64,000 nt of DNA, taken from the NCBI RefSeq assembly GCF_000814845.2, contig NZ_CP010431.2, positions 2,480,001-2,544,000 of the forward strand, written 5' to 3'. How positions within the stretch are numbered: the first letter of the stretch is position 1; each line of letters opens with the position of its first letter. This document shows, in pieces, positions 50,744 through 58,305 of this stretch. Source of the stretch: Pandoraea sputorum. Lineage in GTDB: Bacteria > Pseudomonadota > Gammaproteobacteria > Burkholderiales > Burkholderiaceae. The notes under the pieces were generated by a model, which made no database searches, was not told the DNA's origin, and saw only the letters and a list, made by a program, of their open reading frames with translations. The position numbers were made by a program, and so were the translations under genes.

Positions 50744-50760
50744 GTATCGATGATCGATAC
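50744..50760. promoter_or_regulatory. IclR operator candidate, copy 2 (GTATCGA-TGA-TCGATAC)
   Basis: Identical arms and spacer length to copy 1, 57 bp before the cupin GTG. The pair brackets the divergent promoters and is the likely binding site of the IclR regulator encoded 0.8 kb downstream. Confidence 0.6.
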
Positions 50761-50816
50761 TCGGTGTCAGTGTTGTCTCGATGGTCGGGGCAATCGACTG
50801 GTCACAGGAGATCGAA

Positions 50817-51494
50817 GTGAAGCCGTTTCAATTGCGTTTGTACGAGGATGTCATCGCACCGAACCATCCGCCCGTGTATCTGCCGTCTGCGCGTCGTGCG
50901 ATTTATGTCGTGCGTGGCGACGTGGCCATCGAGTTCGACACGGGCGCGCAGCATCATCCGGCCGAGAGTGCCTGGCTGGGCGACGACAGCATTGCGCTGA
51001 TCGCGGGAAGTGAAGGGGCGACGCTGTGGCGCTGGGAACTGATGTCGGGCAACGAGCCAACGCCGGGTGAGATCGCCTCGGCACCGGGGGCATCGTCGAC
51101 ACTCAAGCTCGACGCACCTGTCGAGCTGGACCCGCGCCAACAGTGGCTCATGCGGTGCGACAAGGTACAATTCCCCCCCGGCGGCGTGGCGCATACGCAC
51201 GTGCATCAGGGGCCCGGCGTGCGTTGCACGCTCGAAGGCGAGATCACGATCGAGACCTTGGGCGCGTCGCACACCCATGCAGCAGGGCAAGCCTGGCTCG
51301 AACTCGGACATGCACCGGTGCTGGCACCGACGACCGAGGCACGCGATACGACGTTCATCCGCTGCTTCATCCTGCCGCGGGCGTGCCGTAATCGCAGCTC
51401 GATCCGTTACGTGCGCCCCGAGGACGCGAACAAGAACAAGCCGCAGCGCTATCACGTGTTCGGCGAGCGTTTCATCTCGCTCGACGCACAGTAA
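50817..51494 (+). CDS. Cupin domain-containing protein
   Basis: 225 aa from a GTG at 50817 with AGGAG at 6 bp; the in-frame ATG at 50781 has no ribosome site. Two cupin modules: residues about 10-75 (RAIYVVRGDVAIEFD) and about 105-185 with the metal-binding-like FPPGGVAHTHVHQGPGVRCT LEGEI (H-x-H plus E). Cytosolic; enzyme or ligand-binding protein of unknown substrate. Followed after 33 bp by an IclR regulator gene, so probably one operon, and divergent from the MFS transporter: the three are likely a single catabolic unit. Confidence 0.85.
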   Translation: MKPFQLRLYEDVIAPNHPPVYLPSARRAIYVVRGDVAIEFDTGAQHHPAESAWLGDDSIALIAGSEGATLWRWELMSGNEPTPGEIASAPGASSTLKLDAPVELDPRQQWLMRCDKVQFPPGGVAHTHVHQGPGVRCTLEGEITIETLGASHTHAAGQAWLELGHAPVLAPTTEARDTTFIRCFILPRACRNRSSIRYVRPEDANKNKPQRYHVFGERFISLDAQ

Positions 51495-51527
51495 TCGGCG
51501 CGCGGCAACAGTGACAAAGGACACGCA

Positions 51528-52385
51528 GTGAAAGGATCGAAGGACACCCCGAACGACGTCATCCGTCGCCCGCGCGCTGCCGCTGTGCCGAGTGCCGCCA
51601 GCGACGAACAGGGCGGCGACGAAATCAACACGTCGTCGACTTCGGTCATTTCGTTGCGCATTCTGGAGTTGCTGGCCGAGCGCAATGCCGAGTGCGGCGT
51701 CACGCACCTGGCAGAAGCGCTCGGCGTCCCCAAAGCACGGGTTCACCGACATCTCACTGCACTGCGTCAGGAAGGCTATGTGGTGCAGAACCCGCGCACG
51801 AGCCGTTACCGGATCGGCTGGCGTCTCTTTCTGCTCGGGCAAAAGCTCGTCAAACAGTTCGACGTGGTGGGGCTGGCACGCCCGGTCATGGAAGAATTGC
51901 GCGACGCCGTGGGACAGACCATCGTCATCAGTTCGTTCACCGAGACCGATGTGGTGGTGCTCGACGTGATGCGTGGCCGCAGTCCGCTGGAGATCCTGCT
52001 GCATCCCGGCACGCAGTTCAAACTGCACAGCGTGGCGCAGGGCAAGATTGCGCTGGCGTTCGGCGCAAAGGAGCGGCGCGACGCGGTGCTTGAAGGCCCG
52101 CTCGACGCCTGTACGCCGCACACCATTACCGATGCGATGCGCCTGTCGCACGAACTCGCGCTGGTGCGCGAGCGCGGCTGGGCGGATGCGCCGGAAGAAG
52201 TGTTTCTCGGTGTGAATGCGCTGGCGGCACCTATCACGCAAGACGACGGTTCGCTCTTCGGCACGCTCGCCATCGTCGGCTCGATTCACTATCTGCCTGC
52301 GCACCCGAACCCGCAGACGGTCGCCGCGCTCACCGACGCGGCACGGCGAATCTCGCTGCTGCTCGGGAGCGGGCGCGGCAACTGA
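51528..52385 (+). CDS. IclR family transcriptional regulator
   Basis: 285 aa from a GTG at 51528 (AAGGA upstream). A 35-residue polar, Ala/Asp-rich N-terminal extension precedes the winged HTH (ISLRILELLAERNAECGVTH LAEALGVPKARVHRHLTALR QEGYV), then the IclR effector domain (LHSVAQGKIALAF, WADAPEEVFLGVNALAAPI). Located after the cupin gene; the two GTATCGA palindromes in the cupin/MFS gap are its likely operators. Confidence 0.92.
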   Translation: MKGSKDTPNDVIRRPRAAAVPSAASDEQGGDEINTSSTSVISLRILELLAERNAECGVTHLAEALGVPKARVHRHLTALRQEGYVVQNPRTSRYRIGWRLFLLGQKLVKQFDVVGLARPVMEELRDAVGQTIVISSFTETDVVVLDVMRGRSPLEILLHPGTQFKLHSVAQGKIALAFGAKERRDAVLEGPLDACTPHTITDAMRLSHELALVRERGWADAPEEVFLGVNALAAPITQDDGSLFGTLAIVGSIHYLPAHPNPQTVAALTDAARRISLLLGSGRGN

Positions 52386-52412
52386 GCGCCAGGTTCACGT
52401 TCTTCACATCCC

Positions 52413-52910
52413 TCACAGCCGCAAGACGGCGGCTGCAGCGATTGTCAGCGTCAGCAACATCATGTGTGTGAGTTGCAGGCCTTCCTGCCGAATCCAGTAG
52501 CCGAACCACAAGCCGCCGATCATCATCATCAGCCACGCTGCGCTCAGGGCCGAAAGGCCCAGCGTCGCCCAGGCGATGGCGGTCGCCTTCGCGCCGCCGC
52601 CGAGTGCAGCGGCCAACTGTATCCCGCCCCAACCAAGACAGACGGCGGCGATCACCTGCAGCGCAATCAACGTCAGCAGTGCCAGCGTCGCCCAACCCTT
52701 TGCGTGCATTGCGCGTCGCAGCAACGGGATGTCGATAGCGGGCGCTTCGCGCAGCGGCGCCATGCTAAGTGTTCGTCCAATGGCACCTGCCGACGCGCCG
52801 AATGCCACGACGTTGTTGAGTGCCGCAATGGCAGACCAAAGCGTCAGGCCAGTCACCAGCACCAGCTTGAAAATCACGAGCGCATCAAACGTATCGACAG
52901 CACCGGGCAT
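52413..52910 (-). CDS. DUF2165 family small membrane protein
   Basis: 165 aa from the ATG at 52910. Predicted small integral membrane protein with four hydrophobic segments; hallmarks are the N-terminal LVTGLTLWSAIAALNNVVAF, a central polar loop LREAPAIDIPLLRRAM and the C-terminal GGLWFGYWIRQEGLQLTHMM. Function unknown. The frame runs upstream to 52991 but the extra residues are unlike the family. A striking 28-bp palindrome lies about 86 bp upstream of this start. Confidence 0.83.
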   Translation of the reverse strand: MPGAVDTFDALVIFKLVLVTGLTLWSAIAALNNVVAFGASAGAIGRTLSMAPLREAPAIDIPLLRRAMHAKGWATLALLTLIALQVIAAVCLGWGGIQLAAALGGGAKATAIAWATLGLSALSAAWLMMMIGGLWFGYWIRQEGLQLTHMMLLTLTIAAAAVLRL

Positions 52911-52995
52911 TAGGAACGGCTCCTGGGGTTTGGGATCGCATGTCTTCGCAAAGACGAGCATAGGGAAGTAGGCCAAAGGATAGGAGCGCATCGTT

Positions 52996-53023
52996 ATTTA
53001 TGCAAGTTAACGCTTGCATAAAT
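52996..53023. promoter_or_regulatory. Perfect 11-bp inverted repeat upstream of the DUF2165 gene
   Basis: ATTTATGCAAG (52996-53006), spacer TTAACG, CTTGCATAAAT (53013-53023). The right arm reaches the stop codon of the SDR gene, and the repeat lies upstream of DUF2165 on the same strand. It is AT-rich with no T-run, so an operator is more likely than a terminator. Confidence 0.55.
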
Positions 53024-54036
53024 CAGGGGTATGAGAAGCCTTTCGCAGACGGCTTACCCGGCAGGCACCCGAGGCCATCGAGGGTCGTGTGGATGGCGAC
53101 GTCGAGCGGCGTGTGCGGCTCCTCGCCGAGTGCATCGACGAGACGTGCGTTGTCCATGCGAACCGGCTGCTTCCAGAGATAGCGCATCTCCTGCAGCTCG
53201 CGCAGCGTCGTGACAAAGGGCGACGCCAGCGTCATCAGCCACCACGGGAAACGGCGCATCTTGACGTCGACGCCATGACGCGACATTACGCGCGTGATCG
53301 CTGCGGCCATTTCCGTGCCGTCGGCGTCCCAATGCCCGGCCATGTGAAAGTTGGCGAACGCGTCGAGTGTGTGGCGGCGTTCGATCAGCATGACCATCGC
53401 GCGCGCCACGTCAGGCAGATACGACCATTGATGGCCGACGCCGGGCGCGTTGGGGATTTGCACCACGCGCGTCGTCTGTCCGGGCTTCACCAGGCCCTGT
53501 GCGAACCAGCTATTGCGGGTGAGCGGGCCGAAGAAGTCGCCAGCACGCACGATGATCGTCTGCACGCTGTTGCGACTCGCGTCACGCAAACGGCTTTCCA
53601 TCGTCGCGCGAATACGGCCCTTGCGAGTCAGCGGCCGTTGAGGCGCGTCTTCATGCAGCACGGGGAACGTCTCCGGACCGTAGTTGTACACGGTGCCCGG
53701 CAGGACGATGGTCGCGCCAAAGCGTGTAGCGGCGGCAATCGTGTTGTCCAGCATGGGCAGCACCTGCGTGTTCCAGTTGCGATAGCCCGGCGGGTTGACG
53801 GCGTGCACGATCACGGCGCAATCGCGGGCGGCGGCGAGGACGTCGTCGGCGCGCATGGCATCGCCGTCGATCCACTCGATGCCAGCGTCCGTCATGGGAC
53901 CGGGCGCGCCGCCCCGACGCAGGGCACGCACTTGCCAGCCCGCCGCGAGCAACTGCCGCGCGACTTCGCCGCCGATGCCACCCGTCGCGCCAAGCACCAG
54001 GGCACGGGATGTTGTCTGTTGATTGGAATGGCTCAT
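53023..54036 (-). CDS. NAD(P)-dependent epimerase/SDR-like oxidoreductase
   Basis: 337 aa from the ATG at 54036. Extended short-chain dehydrogenase: nucleotide-binding RALVLGATGGIGGEVARQLL near residues 10-29 (GxxGxxG), DAMRADDVLAAARDCAVIVH AVNPP, and the N-terminal beta-alpha units of the NmrA/epimerase groups. A Tyr lies in TVYNYGPETFP, but a clear YxxxK is absent. Substrate unknown. Divergent from the LysR gene at 54133, its probable regulator. Confidence 0.87.
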   Translation of the reverse strand: MSHSNQQTTSRALVLGATGGIGGEVARQLLAAGWQVRALRRGGAPGPMTDAGIEWIDGDAMRADDVLAAARDCAVIVHAVNPPGYRNWNTQVLPMLDNTIAAATRFGATIVLPGTVYNYGPETFPVLHEDAPQRPLTRKGRIRATMESRLRDASRNSVQTIIVRAGDFFGPLTRNSWFAQGLVKPGQTTRVVQIPNAPGVGHQWSYLPDVARAMVMLIERRHTLDAFANFHMAGHWDADGTEMAAAITRVMSRHGVDVKMRRFPWWLMTLASPFVTTLRELQEMRYLWKQPVRMDNARLVDALGEEPHTPLDVAIHTTLDGLGCLPGKPSAKGFSYP

Positions 54037-54120
54037 GAGGAGACCCCTCGTTCGTTGTCGGTGATGCCATTCTCCGCGCGAGGCGATTGGAATAAAATTA
54101 CCGAAAACCATCGACCAGCT

Positions 54121-54134
54121 ATACATTTTTGTAT
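54121..54134. promoter_or_regulatory. Dyad ATACA-N4-TGTAT at the LysR start
   Basis: Inverted repeat overlapping the LysR ATG (54133), in the divergent SDR/LysR promoter region. Possible autoregulatory site; its overlap with the start codon makes it tentative. Confidence 0.3.
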
Positions 54135-55023
54135 GACGTCAAATCTCAGTTGGGACCTTTACCGAACGTTCCTCGCCGTGCTGACGGAGGGCTCGCTCTC
54201 GGGCGCAGCGCGTGCGCTGGGCATCACACAACCGACAGCGGGACGACACATTGCCGCGTTGGAGCAAGCGCTCGGGCAGACGCTCTTCACGCGCTCGCAA
54301 ACGGGCTTGCTGCCGACGGATGCGGCGCAGTCGCTACGGTCGCACGCGCAGGCGATGCAGCACACGGCGCTGGCCTTCGAACGTGCCGCAGCGAGTCACG
54401 GGGACGGGGTAAACGGCGTGGTGCGAATTTCGGCGAGCGAAGTCGTTGGGGTGGAAGTCTTGCCGCCGATCCTGGCGGCGTTGCGTCGCGCGCATCCGGA
54501 TCTGACCATCGAGCTGGTGCCGACGAACCGCATTCAGGATTTGTTGCATCGAGAAGTGGACATTGCGGTGCGCATGGCGCCGCCGCAGCAGGACGCGCTG
54601 ATCGCCCGCCGCATAGGCGTCATCGACGTCGGCCTGCACGCGCGCGACGACTATGTCGCCCGCTACGGTGCACCGACTTCGCTGGCCGACCTCGCGCATC
54701 ACACGGTGATCGGATTCGACAAGTTGACGCCGTTCCTGCGCGAGGCGACGCGCGGCGTGCCCATGTGGGCGCGGGAGACGTTCGCGTTCCGGGCCGACAG
54801 CGATCTGGCGCAACTGGCGATGATTCGCGCCGGATACGGAATAGGCGGGTGTCAGGTGCCGTTGGCCAGACGCGACCCGCGACTGGTGCGCCTGTTACCG
54901 AGCGCCTTCCGATTCCGGCTACAGACGTGGGTCACGATGCACGAAGACTTGCGCGCCAATCCGCGATGCAAAGTCGCATTCGACGCGCTCGTGGCCGGAT
55001 TATCCACCTACATGGCCGGATAA
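54133..55023 (+). CDS. LysR family transcriptional regulator
   Basis: 296 aa from the ATG at 54133; the same frame is open much further upstream, but that part is antisense to the SDR gene. HTH: WDLYRTFLAVLTEGSLSGAA RALGITQPTAGRHIAALEQA LGQTLFTRS at residues 7-55; the substrate-binding domain follows. The opening NLSWDLYRTFLAV is a common LysR subgroup start. Divergent from the SDR-type gene, its likely target. Confidence 0.92.
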   Translation: MTSNLSWDLYRTFLAVLTEGSLSGAARALGITQPTAGRHIAALEQALGQTLFTRSQTGLLPTDAAQSLRSHAQAMQHTALAFERAAASHGDGVNGVVRISASEVVGVEVLPPILAALRRAHPDLTIELVPTNRIQDLLHREVDIAVRMAPPQQDALIARRIGVIDVGLHARDDYVARYGAPTSLADLAHHTVIGFDKLTPFLREATRGVPMWARETFAFRADSDLAQLAMIRAGYGIGGCQVPLARRDPRLVRLLPSAFRFRLQTWVTMHEDLRANPRCKVAFDALVAGLSTYMAG

Positions 55024-55077
55024 GCCGCACAGAAGTCGACAACGGGGCAAATAACCGACGTAATCGAACAGGAGTGT

Positions 55078-55092
55078 GATATACAATATATC
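55078..55092. promoter_or_regulatory. Palindrome GATATA-CAA-TATATC upstream of the hydrolase
   Basis: Perfect 6-bp inverted repeat, 36 bp before the hydrolase ATG, in a very AT-rich promoter stretch. Candidate operator or part of a promoter; cognate regulator unknown. Confidence 0.35.
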
Positions 55093-55127
55093 AATAACAT
55101 CAACGATTACGGGACAATCACCGCGCC

Positions 55128-55871
55128 ATGTTCGACCCTTCCTTGTTCGGACGCATGCCACCGGACGTCATCGCGTCCAGCGCCCCGAGCGCGCCAGCTT
55201 CGGCTTCTGCTTCGGCCTCTGTTTTGCCGCCATCTTCCGACCCTCTGCCTGATCCGTTTGCCCCCGGTCGCCATTCGTTGGGCCTGAGCGAGGCACGCGA
55301 CGTAGTCCTATACGTTCCCGCCGATCTGCCCACTGACAAACCGGTGCCGCTGTTCGTGATGTTTCACGGCGCGGGCGGATTCCCGGAGAAGGTGTTGCCG
55401 TTCATCGAGCCGCACGCGGATCGGCACAAGTTTCTCGTGCTCGCCCCGCATTCGACTTTCCCAACGTGGGACATTGTGATCGGTGGCAACGGTCCCGATC
55501 TGGAGCGTCTGCAAGCGGCGCTGCGGAAGGTCGCCGTGCGCTATCGCATCGATGCGCAGCGGGTTGCCTTCGCGGGCTTTTCCGACGGCGCGAGCTACGC
55601 GCTGTCGATTGGCGTGACGAACGGCGACATTGCTAGCCACGTCATCGCATTCTCTGGCGGTTTCATGTCGATCTTCGTGCAGGAAGGGCTGCCGAGAGTG
55701 TTCATCGCCCACGGGCTGATCGACGAGCAACTACCGATCGCCACGAGCGGACGTCAAAACGCAAACAAGCTAAAAGCGGCGGGCTACGATGTGCAATACG
55801 TCGAATTCGACGGGCTGCACATTATCGAGCCGGGCGTCGTGGCGCGTGCCATCGACTTCTTCCTCGCCTGA
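55128..55871 (+). CDS. Phospholipase/carboxylesterase-type alpha/beta hydrolase
   Basis: 247 aa. A Ser/Ala/Pro-rich N-terminal stretch (to about residue 45) lacks a true signal peptide. The alpha/beta hydrolase core: oxyanion region FVMFHGAGG near 78, nucleophile in AGFSDGASYAL near 149, Asp near HGLIDEQLP and His in FDGLHIIEPG. Similar to predicted carboxylesterases of the esterase-PHB/phospholipase type. It begins 29 bp before the AAA ATPase gene, so the two probably form an operon. Confidence 0.87.
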   Translation: MFDPSLFGRMPPDVIASSAPSAPASASASASVLPPSSDPLPDPFAPGRHSLGLSEARDVVLYVPADLPTDKPVPLFVMFHGAGGFPEKVLPFIEPHADRHKFLVLAPHSTFPTWDIVIGGNGPDLERLQAALRKVAVRYRIDAQRVAFAGFSDGASYALSIGVTNGDIASHVIAFSGGFMSIFVQEGLPRVFIAHGLIDEQLPIATSGRQNANKLKAAGYDVQYVEFDGLHIIEPGVVARAIDFFLA

Positions 55872-55900
55872 ACCGACACGCCATACGGGGAGTGCCGTCC

Positions 55901-57526
55901 ATGGATTTCGAAATTCCCGAATCACTGATTCATCCGCTGATGCAACTGATCGGCACCGAGTCGCCGCTGGGCAAACAACTGACGGCTTACGGCGTGTGTC
56001 GCGGCAATATGCTGGTCTCCAGCGAATGGTTCGACGCGAAGTCGCTCAACACGCTCTACGTGCTGAGTAAGTCGCAGAATGAGCGCGCGCTGATGTTCCA
56101 GATGCTCGCACTCGATAACGTCTACAACGCGCCGCAAGCGCGCGTGATTCCCAGTCTGGACAAACTCGTGCCGGGGCTGGTCGCTTACCTCGCACGCGAC
56201 GTCATCGACGGCTGGCTGTATCAGCGTCATCGAGATGGCGCGTTGCTGCCCTGGCTGGTGCGACGCTTGCGCTACGTCGAACCGGATCAGGGCTCGCCGT
56301 ACGTCGTCGTCGACATGCTGGCGAACACCATGCAGTCGGCGAACCTGAGTCCGACGGAGCATCGCCCGCGACGCTCGGGTATGACGACGTCGCTAGTCTT
56401 CACACGTGACGACATTGCGAATCGCACCATTCCCGAATTGCTCGCGGAGTTCGGTTTCTACAAGGAATGCGCGGAGTTCAAGACCGAATACGAACAGCAC
56501 GCGCAACGCTTCCTGCGCGTGCAACGCGCGTTCGGTGCGCAGTTCGTGCTGAGCCGCGCTGCGTTCTCCGTTGACCCGAAGGGCGTGACGGAACTGATTC
56601 GCGTGGGCGACGGCGTGACGGCCAAATGCGTCAACGACGAGGAGCGGCTGGAGCGCAACTTCGAGATGGCGTGCGATGCCGACTTCTGGCGCAACGCCGA
56701 GATCGGGCAGGCGTTCGAGACGATTCCGCTGCACTGCTACGTGCACGTGTTCCATCTCGACTGGCACCGCAATCTCTGGGTCCACGTGCAGAACATGACC
56801 GAGTACGAATATCAGCCGAGTCTGCGCGACAAGTTGGTGTTGCCCGCACATCATCACGATCTCATCGACATCCTGACGTCGAATATGGACGTGATGATGC
56901 CGGACTTCGTCCCGGGCAAATCGGGGGGCGCGACGATCCTGTGTCAGGGCGCACCGGGCCTCGGCAAGACGCTGACCGCAGAGATCTATTCGGAAGTGGT
57001 TGGCAAGCCGCTGTACCGCGTGCACTCGGGGCAGTTGGGCACGACGGCGGCGTCCGTGGGCGCGACGCTCATGAGCATCTTGCGACGCGCCATGCGCTGG
57101 AACGCGATCCTGTTGCTCGACGAGGCCGACGTGTATATCCGGCGTCGCGACAACGATCTGGAGCACAACGCCATCGTCGCTGAGTTTCTACGCTCGCTGG
57201 AGTACTTCCATGGTTTGCTGTTCATGACGACGAACCGCATCGGCGACGTGGACGACGCCATTCTCTCGCGCTGTATCGCGACGATTCACTACGAGGTGCC
57301 GTCGGCGGCAGACGCACGCAAGCTCTGGCGCATGCAGGCAGAGCAGGTGGGCGCGCATCTCGACGACGGGCTGATCGAAACGTTGGCCGCGCGTTATCCG
57401 AAAGCCAGCGGGCGCGATATCAAGGAGTTGATGAAACTCGCGAGCCGCTATTGCAAGGTCAAGCACCTGCCTTACACCGAAGACGTGTTCCGTTTGTGCG
57501 GCCTGTTTCGTGGTTACGATGGGTGA
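55901..57526 (+). CDS. AAA family ATPase with an unrecognised N-terminal domain
   Basis: 541 aa from the ATG at 55901 (GGGGAG upstream). Residues 1-330 do not match any domain I recognise; they are rich in aromatic and charged residues and look soluble. The AAA module (about 345-500) has Walker A CQGAPGLGKT, Walker B ILLLDEADVYIRRRDND, sensor 1 LLFMTTNRIGDVDDAILSRC and the arginine finger in DAILSRC, ending YPKASGRDIKELMKLA with sensor 2. The wording resembles FtsH/CDC48-like AAA proteins (remodelling of proteins), but no protease or membrane domain is fused. Probably co-expressed with the hydrolase upstream. Role unknown. Confidence 0.85.
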   Translation: MDFEIPESLIHPLMQLIGTESPLGKQLTAYGVCRGNMLVSSEWFDAKSLNTLYVLSKSQNERALMFQMLALDNVYNAPQARVIPSLDKLVPGLVAYLARDVIDGWLYQRHRDGALLPWLVRRLRYVEPDQGSPYVVVDMLANTMQSANLSPTEHRPRRSGMTTSLVFTRDDIANRTIPELLAEFGFYKECAEFKTEYEQHAQRFLRVQRAFGAQFVLSRAAFSVDPKGVTELIRVGDGVTAKCVNDEERLERNFEMACDADFWRNAEIGQAFETIPLHCYVHVFHLDWHRNLWVHVQNMTEYEYQPSLRDKLVLPAHHHDLIDILTSNMDVMMPDFVPGKSGGATILCQGAPGLGKTLTAEIYSEVVGKPLYRVHSGQLGTTAASVGATLMSILRRAMRWNAILLLDEADVYIRRRDNDLEHNAIVAEFLRSLEYFHGLLFMTTNRIGDVDDAILSRCIATIHYEVPSAADARKLWRMQAEQVGAHLDDGLIETLAARYPKASGRDIKELMKLASRYCKVKHLPYTEDVFRLCGLFRGYDG

Positions 57527-57562
57527 CGAACGGATATGCTTGAACGCGGCGAGCGGTTGCGC

Positions 57563-58039
57563 TCAGCGTTTGCGCACAGAGCGTTTTGCCGTCTTCCTGT
57601 GCGAAGCTTTCATCTGCCGGAGCATGCTGATGCCGGAGAACATCAGTTCGATGGCATAAGCGAGCAGCGCGGCAACCAGTGCGAATACGGCACCGACGAA
57701 GAGCCAGACAATGTCGCGTTGATTGAATTCGTCCCGGACTGCGCCGCCCAACAGGCCGAGAATCGCGAGGCACGTGCAAATGGCGGCGACCACTGCCAGC
57801 CCGACGGCGCATTCGAGTGCCAATGTTCTGCGACGCAGGTAGGCGAGCTGCGGTGCACGTGACGCCTGCTCATCGCGGCGTTCCGCGACGATGTCGTCGA
57901 TCTCGTTGACCCGGTCGGCAACACGCCCGAGTCGGGTGGTGAACACGTTGATGAAACCGGCGGTTCCAGCGAGCAGGAACGCTGGGGTAAGCGCTGTGCG
58001 CATGGCGTCGGCCAGGACTTCGATACTTTGCGGGAGCAA
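57563..58039 (-). CDS. DUF2721 family membrane protein (TTG start)
   Basis: 158 aa from a TTG at 58039, which has a perfect AGGAGG exactly 5 bp upstream; in-frame ATGs further upstream lack such a site. Starts LPQSIEVLADAMRTALTPAFLL. Family features: AGTAGFINVFTTRLGRVADR VNEID near residues 20-45 and two C-terminal membrane segments (LALECAVGLAVVAAICTCLA, VWLFVGAVFALVAALLAYAI). Function unknown; inner membrane. Convergent with the AAA ATPase gene, 36 bp apart. Confidence 0.83.
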   Translation of the reverse strand: MLPQSIEVLADAMRTALTPAFLLAGTAGFINVFTTRLGRVADRVNEIDDIVAERRDEQASRAPQLAYLRRRTLALECAVGLAVVAAICTCLAILGLLGGAVRDEFNQRDIVWLFVGAVFALVAALLAYAIELMFSGISMLRQMKASHRKTAKRSVRKR

Positions 58040-58252
58040 GAACACCTCCTGAAGACAGTCGTGAACGCATGGACGAATCCTATACCAACGTGCGCCAAGG
58101 TTCGGTCGTCGACATGCTCTGCATGACGACTTCATCCATTTTTCGAATACCACTCAACCAAACATTTAATTTCCCAATTCAAAACGTCCCACCCATACTC
58201 CATTGCACCAACACGCATTCAGCAAGGGCGATGCATAGACCGCGCCAATAAG

Positions 58253-58272
58253 CGGTCAGACCGAACGGTCAG
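58253..58272. promoter_or_regulatory. CGGTCAG repeat and GACCG-AA-CGGTC dyad before the permease
   Basis: CGGTCAG occurs at 58253-58259 and 58266-58272, direct repeats 13 bp apart; the inverted GACCG-AA-CGGTC (58259-58270) is contained. Located 34 bp before the NCS1 start. Regulator unknown; the NarL-type response regulator of this cluster is one candidate. Confidence 0.35.
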
Positions 58273-58305
58273 GTCGTCCTTGCTTCAATCAAGGAGACAA
58301 TGCGG

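Noticed and set aside
53089..55023. 644-codon frame containing the LysR gene
   Set aside because: The first 348 codons are antisense to the SDR gene; the LysR protein begins at the ATG at 54133.
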